Assembly: GCA_963575745.1 (NCBI GenBank)
Contig: CAUYUJ010000914.1
Location: 130,474-194,473 of the forward strand
Direction of reading: 5' to 3'
DNA length: 64,000 bases
From: Prorocentrum cordatum
Taxonomy: Eukaryota > Sar > Dinophyceae > Prorocentrales > Prorocentraceae
Below, piece after piece: positions 1-9,946 of the stretch. The notes below the pieces were generated by a model. It saw nothing but the letters and a program-made list of their open reading frames with translations, made no database searches and was not told the origin of the DNA. Position numbers and translations under genes: made by a program. Every line of letters begins with the position of its first letter. The first letter of the stretch is position 1.

Positions 1-56
1 GGAAGGAGGAGGAGGAGGAGAAAGGAGGAGGAGGAGGAGGAGGAGGAGGAGGGGAA
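1..56. repeat. GGA/GAA microsatellite
   Basis: Purine-only GGA tract at the left edge, cut by the window end. Open frames across it are low complexity and are not genes. Confidence 0.9.
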
Positions 57-1150
57 GGGCAGAGTGACAACATGAAAGCTCTCACGTCCAGTGTGGAAAT
101 CGCGAGGCGGCGGCCGCCGGCGAGCCAGTGCCAGATCAGCGAGGCACGAGTGAAACAGAGAGCAAGCAGAATCCAAATAATGTTCAGCTGGCAGCTACAC
201 AAGACGTCTTCGTACCAGGGAGGGGAGATCAAGCACGACGAGCGTCGATACCAACGCTGTCAGCGATCTGTCTCGAGATAGAGTAACTGCAGACACCCCA
301 GAACGGCCCAGCAGGCCCCGGGGAGGGCACCAAACGGCACCAAGAGGCCCCCAACGAGAGCCCCAAAACCAACGCATATTGAACACGAAACCGACCCCAA
401 CAAGGGGGAAGGGAGGTGTTGAATGCGCGCAGGTTTCGGAACCCCCCTGGGGGCCACTCAGAGCCCGCTTGGGGCCCTCAGGGGGCCAGTTGGGGGTCCT
501 GGGGCGCCCTGGCCACCGTCCGGCAGGGGACGGGGAGAAGGCGCCTCAGGGCGGAGAGGGTTTTTTTTTCTTCGTCGACATCTGGGATGAGTGCTCTGGC
601 CTGAATGGATGGCTGGAGTCTTGCAAAAAGAAGGCTTCGATGGCTATACCACCGCTTCGAAAAGAATCCCGTCGCACGGAGGGCTGGACTCCGTAACTCG
701 CAAAGCGCGTGCACAGGCAGGTGCTCGAGCGGCGTGGCTGGCTGTGCGGGGTGAGGGGTGGCGGCACTACAATGAAGAGGGATTCAAGCGCAGACTCCGT
801 GACAGCCATCACGGTGCCCGATCTCTACACACAACTATACGATGAATGGTATCTGTCAGAAGATAACTATAGTCCGAAGTCTGCTGCCGCCGCTTCGTCG
901 GCCGAGAAGTCATGCTCTGGGGCGACCTCAGCTCCTAGACTCGGCGATTCAACCTCCCGATCGCCGTGTGAGTCTGTGGGTGCGGCCGACGGGCGAGCGT
1001 ATCTAATGCTGATGACTGGTGTCTGGACCGGTGCCGCGCGAGGCGGCGAGCTTGAACGAACAAAGAGGATGGGAAGAGAGAGGTCACGCGCGGCGGGGCC
1101 ACGCGACAGAGGTAGCACAGGCGCCTTCAGTTCGTGATCATCAGGAGCTC
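57..1150. other. No gene recognised
   Basis: Open frames on both strands are short and overlap each other, and none has a recognisable domain. 290-530 is rich in degenerate GGCCCC/CCAAGAGG words like those at 2280-2420. Confidence 0.5.
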
Positions 1151-1153
1151 CGT

Positions 1154-1330
1154 CTACTGAGCGAGCGCGTCGAGCCACGTCGACAGCTCCTCCTCGAGCC
1201 AGCCCGCTGGCATGACCCCCGTATGGATGATGGCCGAGCCCTCGCAGCGGAGGGCGGCGAGGATGTGTGGGCGCATGTCCCACTCGTTCATGGCGAAGAG
1301 GATCTTCGTGTTTTTCGTCTCGTGGCATTG
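1154..1330 (-). CDS. Possible terminal exon, unknown protein
   Basis: A minus-strand frame ending at a TAG (1154-1156) reads as ordinary protein of mixed composition, including TKNTKILFAMNEWDMRPHIL and ending in ELSTWLDALAQ. This contrasts with the arginine/proline-rich shadows around it. The upstream limit is a guess: the frame stays open to 1438, but the part above about 1330 looks non-coding, so a splice acceptor near there is plausible. The family is not recognised. It could be a chance open frame. Confidence 0.25.
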   Translation of the reverse strand, partial: QCHETKNTKILFAMNEWDMRPHILAALRCEGSAIIHTGVMPAGWLEEELSTWLDALAQ

Positions 1331-1487
1331 TGTCGAATGCCGTTCTGACGGCGATAGAGAGCGTAGAGGGCACGAACTCGCTGCAGGACGGGGGGCTTCC
1401 CGTTCCGCTCCGCTTGGTCGGTGCTCGACCGCATGCACATGAAAAAATCAAGCGCCCAAGCCGAATCCACAGCAGGCCAATTGAAGT

Positions 1488-1625
1488 TCTCTTCCTCTTC
1501 CTCCTCCTCCTCCTCCTCTTCCTCCACATCCTCCTCCCTCCTCCTGCTCCTCCTCCTCCGCCCCCTCCTCCTCCTCCTCCTCCTCCTCCTCCTCCTCCTC
1601 CTCCTCGTCCTTCTCCTCCTCCTCC

Positions 1626-1660
<35 letters not shown>

Positions 1661-1688
1661 CCCATCATCATCATCATCATCATCCTCC

Positions 1689-1762
<74 letters not shown>

Positions 1763-1810
1763 GTCATTATCATCATCAGCAGCAGTAGCAGCAGCAGCAT
1801 CATAATAATC

Positions 1811-1853
<43 letters not shown>

Positions 1854-2018
1854 TCATAATCATCATCATCATCAGCAGCAGCATCATAATCATCATCATC
1901 ATCATCATCATCATCAGCATCATCATCATCATCCCTCTTCCCTCCTCCTCCCCCCGTCCCCCTTCTCTCTCCACCCCCCTCCTCCCCCCCTCGTCCTCCT
2001 CTTCCTCCTCCTCACACG
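1488..2018. repeat. Compound TCC and ATC microsatellite
   Basis: TCC repeats (about 1492-1665) run into ATC/CAG repeats (about 1666-1930) and back into TCC. All six frames are open here, giving His-, Met-, Ile- or Ser-only translations, and none should be called a gene. Confidence 0.95.
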
Positions 2019-2690
2019 TACGGCAAGACCCCAGGACGGTTTGAACAATCGAACAAATCAGCGGATGCCCTCGTGAGTGCAACGAGGTCTCGCAAGGAGT
2101 TGCACTTATGACAACCCCCCTATAAAAAGATTCAGTCAAGTCCCAGCAGCTCTCTGGACGATTGGTCGGATTGTCGGTGCGACTGGGCTACGACACCGAC
2201 ACTGTTGAAGCTGTTGTCAAAAAAATGGCCAGGCTATAGTAGCTCCCCTCTTTGTTGATCGATGTCCTCCAAGATGGTCCCAAGAGCGCCCCTGAAAGCT
2301 CCCAAGAGAGCCCCAAGAGGGCCTCAATAAGCGCCCAGACGGCCCCAAGAGGCCTCCAAGATGCTCACAAGAAACCCCATGCGAGGCCTCAAGAGGATCC
2401 CCGAGGTACCCAGCTCTCCCTCCTTCTCCTCCTTCTCCGCCTCCTTGTCCTCCTCGTCCTCGCCCTGCCCCACCTCCTCCTCCTCCTCCTCAGCCTCCTC
2501 CGACGACGACGATTCCTCCTCCATCCTCCCCCTCTTGGGGTATATGACGATTTCCCCAGCCCTTTGTTACTCTGCCTGCTCCCCCACTTCCCTGATCACC
2601 TCAACTCCCCTGGGCATTCGCTGTTTCAGATTGCGCTTCCCTGATCACCTCAAAAGACAAAAAAATAACAAATTGAACAGTCGCTCTCGG
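2019..2690. other. Non-coding, degenerate CCCAAGAG repeats and TCC tract
   Basis: 2279-2420 holds degenerate repeats of a CCCCAAGAGGGCC type. 2415-2530 is a TCC-rich tract. No supported gene. Confidence 0.6.
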
Positions 2691-2697
2691 GACGGGT

Positions 2698-4860
2698 CTA
2701 ACCGGTCACCTGGTGTTGCTCTCTGGCCATGGGCTTCCTCCAGACGAGAATCTCAAGCGGCTTGAACTCACCACACTCGGCAACAATCCGGTCTGCGTTG
2801 CCAGAAATTCCGTTCGCCTGGACCAGATAATCACCCTCTCTGACCCTCGCTTCTTCGTTGCGGTCATTCCACTGCGCGAAGAGGCCTTCCGTCACCCTCT
2901 CCACTAATACTGCGGAACCATCGCGAGTGTCGATGTCGATCCCGAGACTGGTGCCGTCGCTTCGATCTACCGTGACCCGGAACGTGAAGGCGGCCAGGGC
3001 CTCGTCCAAGGCGGGCGCCGACTCGGCAGAGGCCCGCCCACCGGGCGGCAGAGAGCCCGCCGCCGCGCCCGCAGCGGCAGAGGCCCGCGGCCGGCACACG
3101 CGCGCCTGGGCCGCCGGGGCCGCCTCGTCCGAAGAAGGCGAGGGCGACGACCCTGCGGAGGCAGGCCCGGTGGGCGGCAGAGGGCAGATCTCGGCCCCGC
3201 AGGTCTCGCACTCCTGCAGCTCGCCCGCGTCCGCCTCCTGGTCGATCAGAGCGAGGCACTCCGGGCACTGCCGGTCGCCGAACTCCACGTCGTGGCAGGC
3301 CCCCCGCAGCATGACCTCGAGGGCTCTCCTCGCCGAGGCTGCGCAGACGTGGCCCGCGCAGCAGCCTCGGCCACAAACGTTGATGCCCGCGATGGCGTCC
3401 CGCAATCGCATCACCACCGTCTCCTTGGGCGTCTCCGCGAACGCCGGCACCTGGCGCCTCGTGGTGTTGAGCCTGACCCGCCTCTTCGCGCGGCAGGCCC
3501 ACGGCACGCCTGCGCGGCGCAGGGTCTCCACGTCCCTGCTGAGCTCCGGCATTGACGGCGGGCGTGGAGACGGCTCGGTCGGGAGCGTCTGCACCTCGAC
3601 GGTCCTCGTGCGGGGGACGCGGCGCCAGGCCGAGGGGGTCGTCTTGGAGATCGCCAAGCTCGACAGCGCGCTGACCTCTGATTTGTGCTCGGACGGAGCC
3701 TCCTGCACTTGCTGCGGGCGGGGGTTCCTCGCGGTGCTGGAGGGGTCGAAGCTGCATGTGTCACTGTTGCGCTGCAGCGTAAGGCGGGACCCGCCGACTT
3801 CGGGCGGCTGCTCTGGGCGAGAGCCGCTCCCGGACGCCGCAGCTCTGGGCCCGTCGTTGTAAATGCTCCTCACCTCGCCCACCAATTGGAAACAGACGTG
3901 CACGAGAGGGCCAACGACATCGTACGGTATAAAGCGAACCTCACACTCACCGTTGTGCCTGCAACGAAGCGTGACCATGAGCCCCTCCGACGGGTCGGCA
4001 GCAGATTGTTTCAGCCACTCACGGACATGGGCACAATCCCTGTCGCGAATCACGGCGTGCAATTGTGATCCAGCCAAACTCTCCCCCAAGAGGTCCGACG
4101 CTTCTCGGTCCGAGCCGACGATGACGCCAGTGGTCGCGTTCACCGTGAGGACCCCGTCTGCGCAAACTTTCACGAGCTTCTTCACACGGTGGTACTGGTA
4201 CACAATCTGAATATCCATCATAGAAGTGAACACCAAATTCACAAGCGACAAAACCACCGAGACGGTTGCTGTACTCATGTCGTAGCCGTAGTGGTCCGGT
4301 GCAGCACACCAAATACATATGCAGCCACATATAACGTACTGCGTGACAAACAACACGTGGATCCCACTCGCCCAGACCCAGAGTGAATACATGGGAAGCT
4401 GCATAACCCCGAGCGCATATGTGGTGGGTAGGCGTCTGAATAGCACACAGGTCACTATGCAATAGAAGCTACTGCTAACGAAATCAACCCACAACTCCGT
4501 CACGGGGAGGCAAGACTGAAGCGAGGCGAATAACACACACGAAACTAAAACCCACGCCACCACCCACTGCTCAGAGTCGTTGGGGAGGACCCCTGTCCAC
4601 ATCAATGCCAGCCATCCTGCCGTGAGGGGGAACCTAACGAAAGCAGCATCGTATTTCCATGACGACCGACGGCTTGTCGGAGACGAGAGGTACTCCTTGT
4701 CTGTTGTCGCCAACCACCATTTGCGCATGCTCGCGGCAACGTGAACGCAACACCTGCATGGATCACGCGCGTCGGAAAACTTTTGTGGGAAGACGGGGCC
4801 ATCACCCAACGGCGGCTCGCGCCCGCTGCGTCCGCCGCGGGCTGCGGTTCTCTTTCTCAT
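2698..4860 (-). CDS. Multi-pass membrane protein with PAS-like, Cys-rich and PDZ domains
   Basis: Intronless ORF of 720 aa from the first in-frame ATG (4858-4860); the frame is open 12 codons further up but without ATG. Roughly residues 70-220 hold five or six hydrophobic segments (for example QWVVAWVLVSCVLFASLQSC). Next comes a PAS-like block (DGVLTVNATTGVIVGSDREA), then a disordered Pro/Ser-rich linker. Two cysteine clusters follow (CGRGCCAGHVC, and CPEC with CETCGAEIC) that could bind zinc. The C-terminal 90 residues are a PDZ-like fold (GTSLGIDIDTRDGSAVLVER ... VREGDYLVQANG), a version very common in dinoflagellates. Likely a membrane sensor or scaffold; ligand and partners unknown. A relict spliced leader about 80 nt upstream suggests a retroposed mRNA copy. 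No internal stop was seen, so it may be functional. Confidence 0.8.
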   Translation of the reverse strand: MRKRTAARGGRSGREPPLGDGPVFPQKFSDARDPCRCCVHVAASMRKWWLATTDKEYLSSPTSRRSSWKYDAAFVRFPLTAGWLALMWTGVLPNDSEQWVVAWVLVSCVLFASLQSCLPVTELWVDFVSSSFYCIVTCVLFRRLPTTYALGVMQLPMYSLWVWASGIHVLFVTQYVICGCICIWCAAPDHYGYDMSTATVSVVLSLVNLVFTSMMDIQIVYQYHRVKKLVKVCADGVLTVNATTGVIVGSDREASDLLGESLAGSQLHAVIRDRDCAHVREWLKQSAADPSEGLMVTLRCRHNGECEVRFIPYDVVGPLVHVCFQLVGEVRSIYNDGPRAAASGSGSRPEQPPEVGGSRLTLQRNSDTCSFDPSSTARNPRPQQVQEAPSEHKSEVSALSSLAISKTTPSAWRRVPRTRTVEVQTLPTEPSPRPPSMPELSRDVETLRRAGVPWACRAKRRVRLNTTRRQVPAFAETPKETVVMRLRDAIAGINVCGRGCCAGHVCAASARRALEVMLRGACHDVEFGDRQCPECLALIDQEADAGELQECETCGAEICPLPPTGPASAGSSPSPSSDEAAPAAQARVCRPRASAAAGAAAGSLPPGGRASAESAPALDEALAAFTFRVTVDRSDGTSLGIDIDTRDGSAVLVERVTEGLFAQWNDRNEEARVREGDYLVQANGISGNADRIVAECGEFKPLEILVWRKPMAREQHQVTG

Positions 4861-4939
4861 CCGGCAATGAAAATAAAAAGGGAACCCTGAAGCCAAACCG
4901 ACTAAAGACTAAAGTCAGAATGTCTCCGGTCTTTCCGAA

Positions 4940-4975
4940 TTGAGCCAGCTGGCTACGGAAACCTAGTGGGGATAC
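4940..4975 (-). repeat. 3' target-site duplication of the giant LINE, containing a relict spliced leader
   Basis: On the minus strand this reads GTATCCCCACTAGGTT, then TCCGTAGCCAGCTGGCTCAA. The same 36 bp, with about three differences, occurs at 49552-49587. The second half resembles the dinoflagellate spliced leader CCGTAGCC(ATTT)TGGCTCAAG, with the middle altered. The copy abuts eight A residues (sense strand) at 4976-4983, as expected where a LINE 3' end meets its target duplication. It also lies about 80 nt upstream of the ATG of the PAS/PDZ gene, so the leader probably belongs to that retroposed gene. Confidence 0.8.
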
Positions 4976-4983
4976 TTTTTTTT

Positions 4984-6003
4984 ACAGCCGCAGGCGGAAG
5001 CGCCGGCGGCGGCAAATCACTGTCGGGCTGCGGCCGTAACAAATTAGCCGGGCGCGCGCGGGGGCCGCGGATCAGGCGGCGGTGCAAGCTGCAGCCCAGG
5101 GAGTCTGAAGGGGAACAGGCACCCGGGGAGCAGGGAGGACGCTGCCAAAATGACGCGATGCACACCCCCAGTCAAGGGTCGTGTCGGTCCGACGACCACG
5201 AGGCAGTGGGGATCGTGACTCCGTGCAAGAAGAGTGTCAGAGAGCCCAGGGTGTCTGCCGGGTATGAGCGAGACCGTAGGCGAGAGAGCTGACGCAGTCC
5301 TGCAGGATAAAGGGACTCTGACAGCGCCAGCGAACCGTCGCAGCTTCAGGGTACGCATCAACGCGGCTGAAAAGGCACGACCGAAGTCAGTGACAACCAA
5401 TGCACGTCGACCCTCAAACCAACTGCGGAAGAATGCGTTCGCACGCGAAAGATCAACGACATGATGTGGCGCAGTGCGGAAGGTACACCTGCTCCCGACC
5501 TCGGCGAGAGACGCAAAGGCCAACCGAAGATGACAGGGCGTGTACCAGGAAGCAACTAAGTGACATAACAAAGAGCAGCTCTCCAGGAGACTCTGACGGA
5601 CCAGAAAGGGTGGAACTAGCGCTCTGAGAAAGCTGCGCTGCCGCATACCCACTGCAGCACAAGCAATCCGTAGTCACGCAGAAGCCCAGGAACGGACCGC
5701 TCAACAAGGTTGAGCGTGGGAGCGACGATGGGGTGACGTCAGTGCGCACGGATCCTTGCGGCGAGCGGTGCACCACTAGCCACCGGGGTGGGCGCGCCAG
5801 GGCCAACCGCTGCCAAACTGTGGCAAGTCATGCACGGGAACACACCTGCGACCCAGAGTCCGAGTACGGCCGCAGCGGACCGGGTGGGCACTCCAGCCAA
5901 CGCAGCGGGGCGAACCGCAACGCACAAGACCGCCTGAGCAACGCTGAGACCCACTGACGATGAGCCCAAGCCCAGGGTCGCTCCCAGCGAAGGCGGAGAA
6001 GCG
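4984..6003 (-). other. Probable 3' UTR of the giant LINE, distal part
   Basis: Between the last cistron and the A8 tail. Open frames on both strands overlap and show no domain. An octamer CCCAGGGA (plus strand) is at about 5095. 5700-6000 looks like a strongly diverged further unit of the tandem repeat that follows. Confidence 0.5.
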
Positions 6004-6605
6004 CGGCTGAAGGCCGTAGTATCTTGGGAAAGCCCAGGGAGCGAGAGCACGGCTCTGAGGGTGACGAGGCGAAGCCATCTTTGCGTCGGTCACAGAACCG
6101 CGGGGCCGGGGCGAGCCTGGCAAGGTGAAACCAGCCACAGCGGGGCCGGGGGCCACTATGACTACACGCAACACGTACTGGTGTTGCCATGCAGACGGCA
6201 TTGCTGGTACACACACTTGGGTCCAAAGGCAGGAAGTGCACGTGCCAGGGAGGGCGGCGGAAGGCCGCCACACGAGTATAGTGTCTGATGAGCAGCTGAA
6301 GGCCGCTGTACTTGGGAACCCAGGGAGTGAAAGCGCGGCTCAGGACAGAGACGAGGCGAAGCACTTGCGTCGGTCACAAAGCCGCACGGCCGGGCACGGG
6401 ATCCGCCCGGGCCAGAAGTGAGAACAACTACAGCGGGGCCGAGGGCCAACTAAGGTCTGCACGCAGCACTCCCCCGCGCTGCAATGCAGATGGTATTGCT
6501 GGTAGACACACTTGGGTCCTAAGGCAGGAAGTGCGTGTACCAGGGAGGGCGGCAGCAAGGCCGCCGCACGGGTTGAGAGAGCCCAGGGAGGCAGCTGAAG
6601 GCTGC
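6004..6605 (-). repeat. Tandem repeat, two units of about 290-298 bp, in the 3' UTR
   Basis: Two diverged units begin near 6005 and 6294, with a third start near 6591. Each opens with a ..GCTGAAGGC.. hairpin, then cttggga and CCCAGGGAG, and later shares the words cagcggggccg, ttgctggta and acacacttgggtcc. GC-rich hairpins (stem GGCGGC/GCCGCC, loop GGAAG at about 6253-6269, and a six-base loop at about 6551) sit at the same place in both units. No coding sense. A structured 3' UTR used for template recognition by the element RT is one possibility. Confidence 0.7.
6591..6605. other. Constant-loop hairpin (3' UTR copy)
   Basis: Perfect 5-bp stem GCAGC/GCTGC around the loop TGAAG (plus strand; CTTCA on the sense strand), directly next to CCCAGGGAG. 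One of a family of about a dozen in the giant LINE. Confidence 0.8.
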
Positions 6606-6668
6606 GCGAAGTGTGCAACTCGGACGCTACACCTGTCCCTCCAGGGGATGGGATGGGTGGGGGGGAGC

Positions 6669-7691
6669 TCAGTCGCCCCATCGTTGCCTTTTTTCGCCAC
6701 GATCGTCTGGCCTGCCGCCACCACGCTTGCCTCCTGACTGCCACCGGTCGTCGTGCCAGCCAGCGCTCCAGTCACTCTGCCAGTTGTCCCAGGCGTCCCA
6801 GGAGCTCGTCGCCCGATCGTGCCAGCTGCTCTGCTGGCGGTTGCCCTTGCCCGTGCCGTCGGGCCAGGTGTGGCGCAGGTATTCGGCCCGCACCGTCGCC
6901 CAATCGATGTGGAAGTTCTAATTCCTGTCCATAACGTTGGCATCGTATCCACAGTGTTTCCAGTCATCCAAAAACTTGTTGATGGTCGCATCCGAGTGCA
7001 GCCTCGGGTCTGACTTGGGTTCCCTGGCCCCAGGGATCCGGATGCCTTTTGTGTAGGCCGTCCACAGAGCACAGAATACTCCACCCAACTCCATGCGGTG
7101 CCTGGTGATGCGCTTGGCGGGCAACTCTCCGCGGCGCTCCAAGTCCACGGAGCCCAACCAGGCCTTGTACATGGGGCCTCCATGGGCGTCGGTCAGCTGG
7201 TTGAGTGCGTGTCGCTCCGTTGATCTAGAGTAGGCAAGCCTATGGCCAAGTGCCTGTGGGTGACGTAGTGGGGGGCGGCGGTCCTGCGTAGTACCTCTGT
7301 CTCGGGCAATTTCGTCGTGATCTGGTCCCCTGGTCCCACTGGCGTCCTGCTCGATGTTGGCTGTGCCACCCCAGGCGGCTATCGGGTCGTGGTCGGAGCT
7401 GGGTTCCATGCTGTCTGCCGTTGGGTTTTGCTGAGGCGCCTTGTCGCCAGGGCCATCGTCTTCAACTTCCGTGGCCGAGCCCGTGCAGGATCCCGGAGGA
7501 GGAGACTCTTGGGGGCCTCCAAAGTCGGCTGAATCCGCTTTTTCAGTAGGAGGGATTTCGTCTTCGCCGTCCTCGTCTTTGGCAGCGAGGTCAGGCACAT
7601 TCGGGTCACCAGAACGCGTGTCGGCGTCTTTCGTACCCAAGGGGTTGTCTGCACCGGCCGCAGTAGAGGTGTTTAGTCTGTCCTCACTCAT
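6669..7691 (-). pseudogene. Giant LINE cistron 3: acidic then basic/Trp-rich protein, unknown
   Basis: Starts at an ATG (7689-7691) that overlaps the stop of the preceding cistron as ATGA, the arrangement used for termination-reinitiation in some LINEs and other bicistronic RNAs. The first 150 residues are acidic and low complexity (KDEDGEDEIPPTEKADSADF). A folded-looking middle follows (GGPMYKAWLGSVDLERRGEL ... ATINKFLDDWKHCGYD). An in-frame TAG at 6918-6920 interrupts it, after which the same frame continues with NFHIDWATVRAEYLRHTWP and a Trp/Arg/Gly-rich tail that could bind nucleic acid. No family recognised. Probably about 340 aa when intact. Confidence 0.55.
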
Positions 7692-9946
7692 TGCCTGCAC
7701 GTGGACTCCGCAAGGGGGGTGATGGTTGCCGAGGCCAGGGCGTCGGCGCTGAGGCTGAGTAGGAAACTCGTCAGCGTGCCCATCTCGTGTCTGACAGGGT
7801 TGAAACCACTCGCCGGGGCGAGGGCCACCGCGTGCCTCTCCCAGGACTCCTTGTGCTTTTCGCCGTTGGCGAGGTGGGAGACGACCCGCGCGGCGGCCAG
7901 TCGTTTGCCTTCCCAGGGCTGGTTGAGCGGGGAACAATCCTTCGAGATGTATTCGCCGCGCGCCGTCCGGAGAAACCCCGTCGACCGTCCGCCTGGCCAG
8001 GAGGCTTCTTCGTTTTTGGGCTCTGGGATGCTGTCGTCGCGATGGCTGCGACAGAACTGTCGCCAAGTGTATTCCAGTCCAGGGTGGAAGTCCCGGAGGT
8101 AGGTCACCAGGAGTCGCTGAACAACCACGTCTCCGCTGCCAGATCCGCTCCTGGGGTCATCTGAGCTGAGCGTGGGGTTGTTGACGTCCCTGCAGTCCAG
8201 GAGTGGCCACTGCGGGACTGGCAGCTCTGGCAGGAGTTCCATGAGCTGTGCAAGAGTCCTGGGGGCTTGCTCGGCCGCGGGGGCCGCTCCACCCGAGGCG
8301 CTAGACCCAGGGAGGTTTGCCGCCCCAGCCTTGGTGAAGCGATCTGGGGCCTTGGCGTCAGCGCCCATCCATGGAAGGGGTCTAAGAATGTCCACCGCCA
8401 CATCCGCTACTATCTGGCTGTTGAGCGTTGGGAGGACAGGGGCCTCAGCTGGATACAGTGCCCTGTAATCTCTAACAAGGATGCGGTCCAGGGTCGCAGG
8501 CCCGATGTTCCATACGGGGACCAGGCACCGCCGGCAGCGCCAAGTGGCGTTCCAGTTGCGCTCCCATCAGGCTATGGCTCGCCGCTCGATGGGAGGCAGC
8601 CCAGCTTGCACGGGAACCCCTACCCCCTCCTTTGGCTTCCATATGAAGCAGCCCAGGGGAGGTGCTCCAGTATTCCAGACCAGGAGCGGTGCCCCTGGGG
8701 GGCATGTGTCGCACCGTGCAGAGTAGACTTTGTTTTCCGCAGCTTTGAGGCCGAACCGCTCATCCCTGACTCGTAGGATGGGAATGGTGGTGTTGGCGCG
8801 CTCAGGGATCTGCATGCCCGTCGGCGTCATGATGAGGTCCGACAGCGATCTCGTGTCTGCCTGGGGGCTGCATCCAAAGACAAGCCGGAGATGACCCAGG
8901 GAGGGGAGGGCATCCGCCTTTTTGTCGCTTGCGGCACCGGTCCTCTGCTGCTCGTGTTCCTTGGCCTTGTCCGCGACTGTTGCACCGGTTGGTGCTGGGA
9001 TGCCCTGGTCCTCCAGGTGTCGGATCCAGCAGATCTCGCAGTGCCGCCCCATGTTTGCACCGTCGAGGTAGGCCTGGGGCCGGTTCTGCGCTACCATCAG
9101 GCGTGTGTCGTCGGATATCCACGTGCCTTCTGTGGAGCGTAGCTGGTCCTTGCCGCAACTGTCGCACTTGAACCTGCCGTGTTTCTGCTCAGCTGTCAGC
9201 CTGTCGTCGGGGATGCGTGGAGGGTCCTGCTTGGTGCCTGGAGCAGGGGCGGACGGCAAGGGGGCGTTCAGATCGGTGTTGGATAGCGCGAATCCGCCGC
9301 CGATGTAGGCGAGCCCCGCACACCGATCGTCGTCGCCCAGGGAGGCGTCTGAGCCTGCGAGCGCGACGTGAAGCGCGCACACCGAGCAGCGGTGCGTACC
9401 CAGGGGGGTCGGGGAGGCGGCTGGGACGATCTTCTCGAGGACGAGCATCGGCGCATTCAGCTGAAAGTCCTGTCGGTCCATTTCACTCCAGGTCTGCGGG
9501 CAGCCAGCTGCCCGCGCGTCAGGGTGGTGGTGCGCCACCGCTACGAGCCTGGAGATGCGGGGCAGGATTGCCTCGATGCGGCCGTGGAGATCGGCCAGAT
9601 CGTCCAGCGTGAGTCCCCAGGTGCTTGCGAAGTCGTGCCGGAACCCTCTGTGCGCTTCTTGCCATGGGACACAGAAACCCAGGATGGCTTCAATCACATC
9701 CCCAGCCTGCTCGGCGTGAGGGAAAGGCCACAAGAACACACGCGGCTCGCGGAGCATTAACATCATGACGACCAAGAGCGACCGGGTCTTGCTGAACTCC
9801 ATGGGGAGGCCATCTGTGTCTTTAATTCCCTTCCGGAGCTGGACCCAATTTGGATCGACGGGGGCGCCGCTAAGGATCTCCTGCAGGCTAGCCATCCCAG
9901 GGTGCTTCCTGTGTATGCAGCAATCCTTGGTTGCTGGTTGCTGCAC
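7688..9946 (-). pseudogene. Giant LINE cistron 2, C-terminal part: CxxC zinc-ribbon region
   Basis: Continuous minus-strand frame broken by one TGA at 8567-8569; reading on through it continues as sensible protein. It shows repeated cysteine pairs (HRCSVCALHV, FKCDSCGKDQ, RHCEICWIRH, ARCDTCPPGA followed by LLVWNTG, and WRCRRCLVPVWNIG after the TGA). These look like several zinc ribbons, the last two echoing each other. It follows the helicase directly, in another frame, so one frameshift near 9900 probably separates two parts of a single protein. A role in nucleic-acid binding is inferred from the Cys pairs only. Ends at 7688 in an ATGA overlap with cistron 3. Confidence 0.6.

Noticed and set aside
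1267-2139. Long open frames on both strands giving poly-His, poly-Met, poly-Ile or poly-Ser proteins
   Set aside because: They follow purely from ATC and TCC microsatellites, which leave all six frames open.
5044-6449. Minus-strand open frames of 100-200 codons at 5.0-6.4 kb as genes
   Set aside because: They overlap in several frames, lie partly in the tandem repeat and show no domain or coding bias distinct from the other frames.
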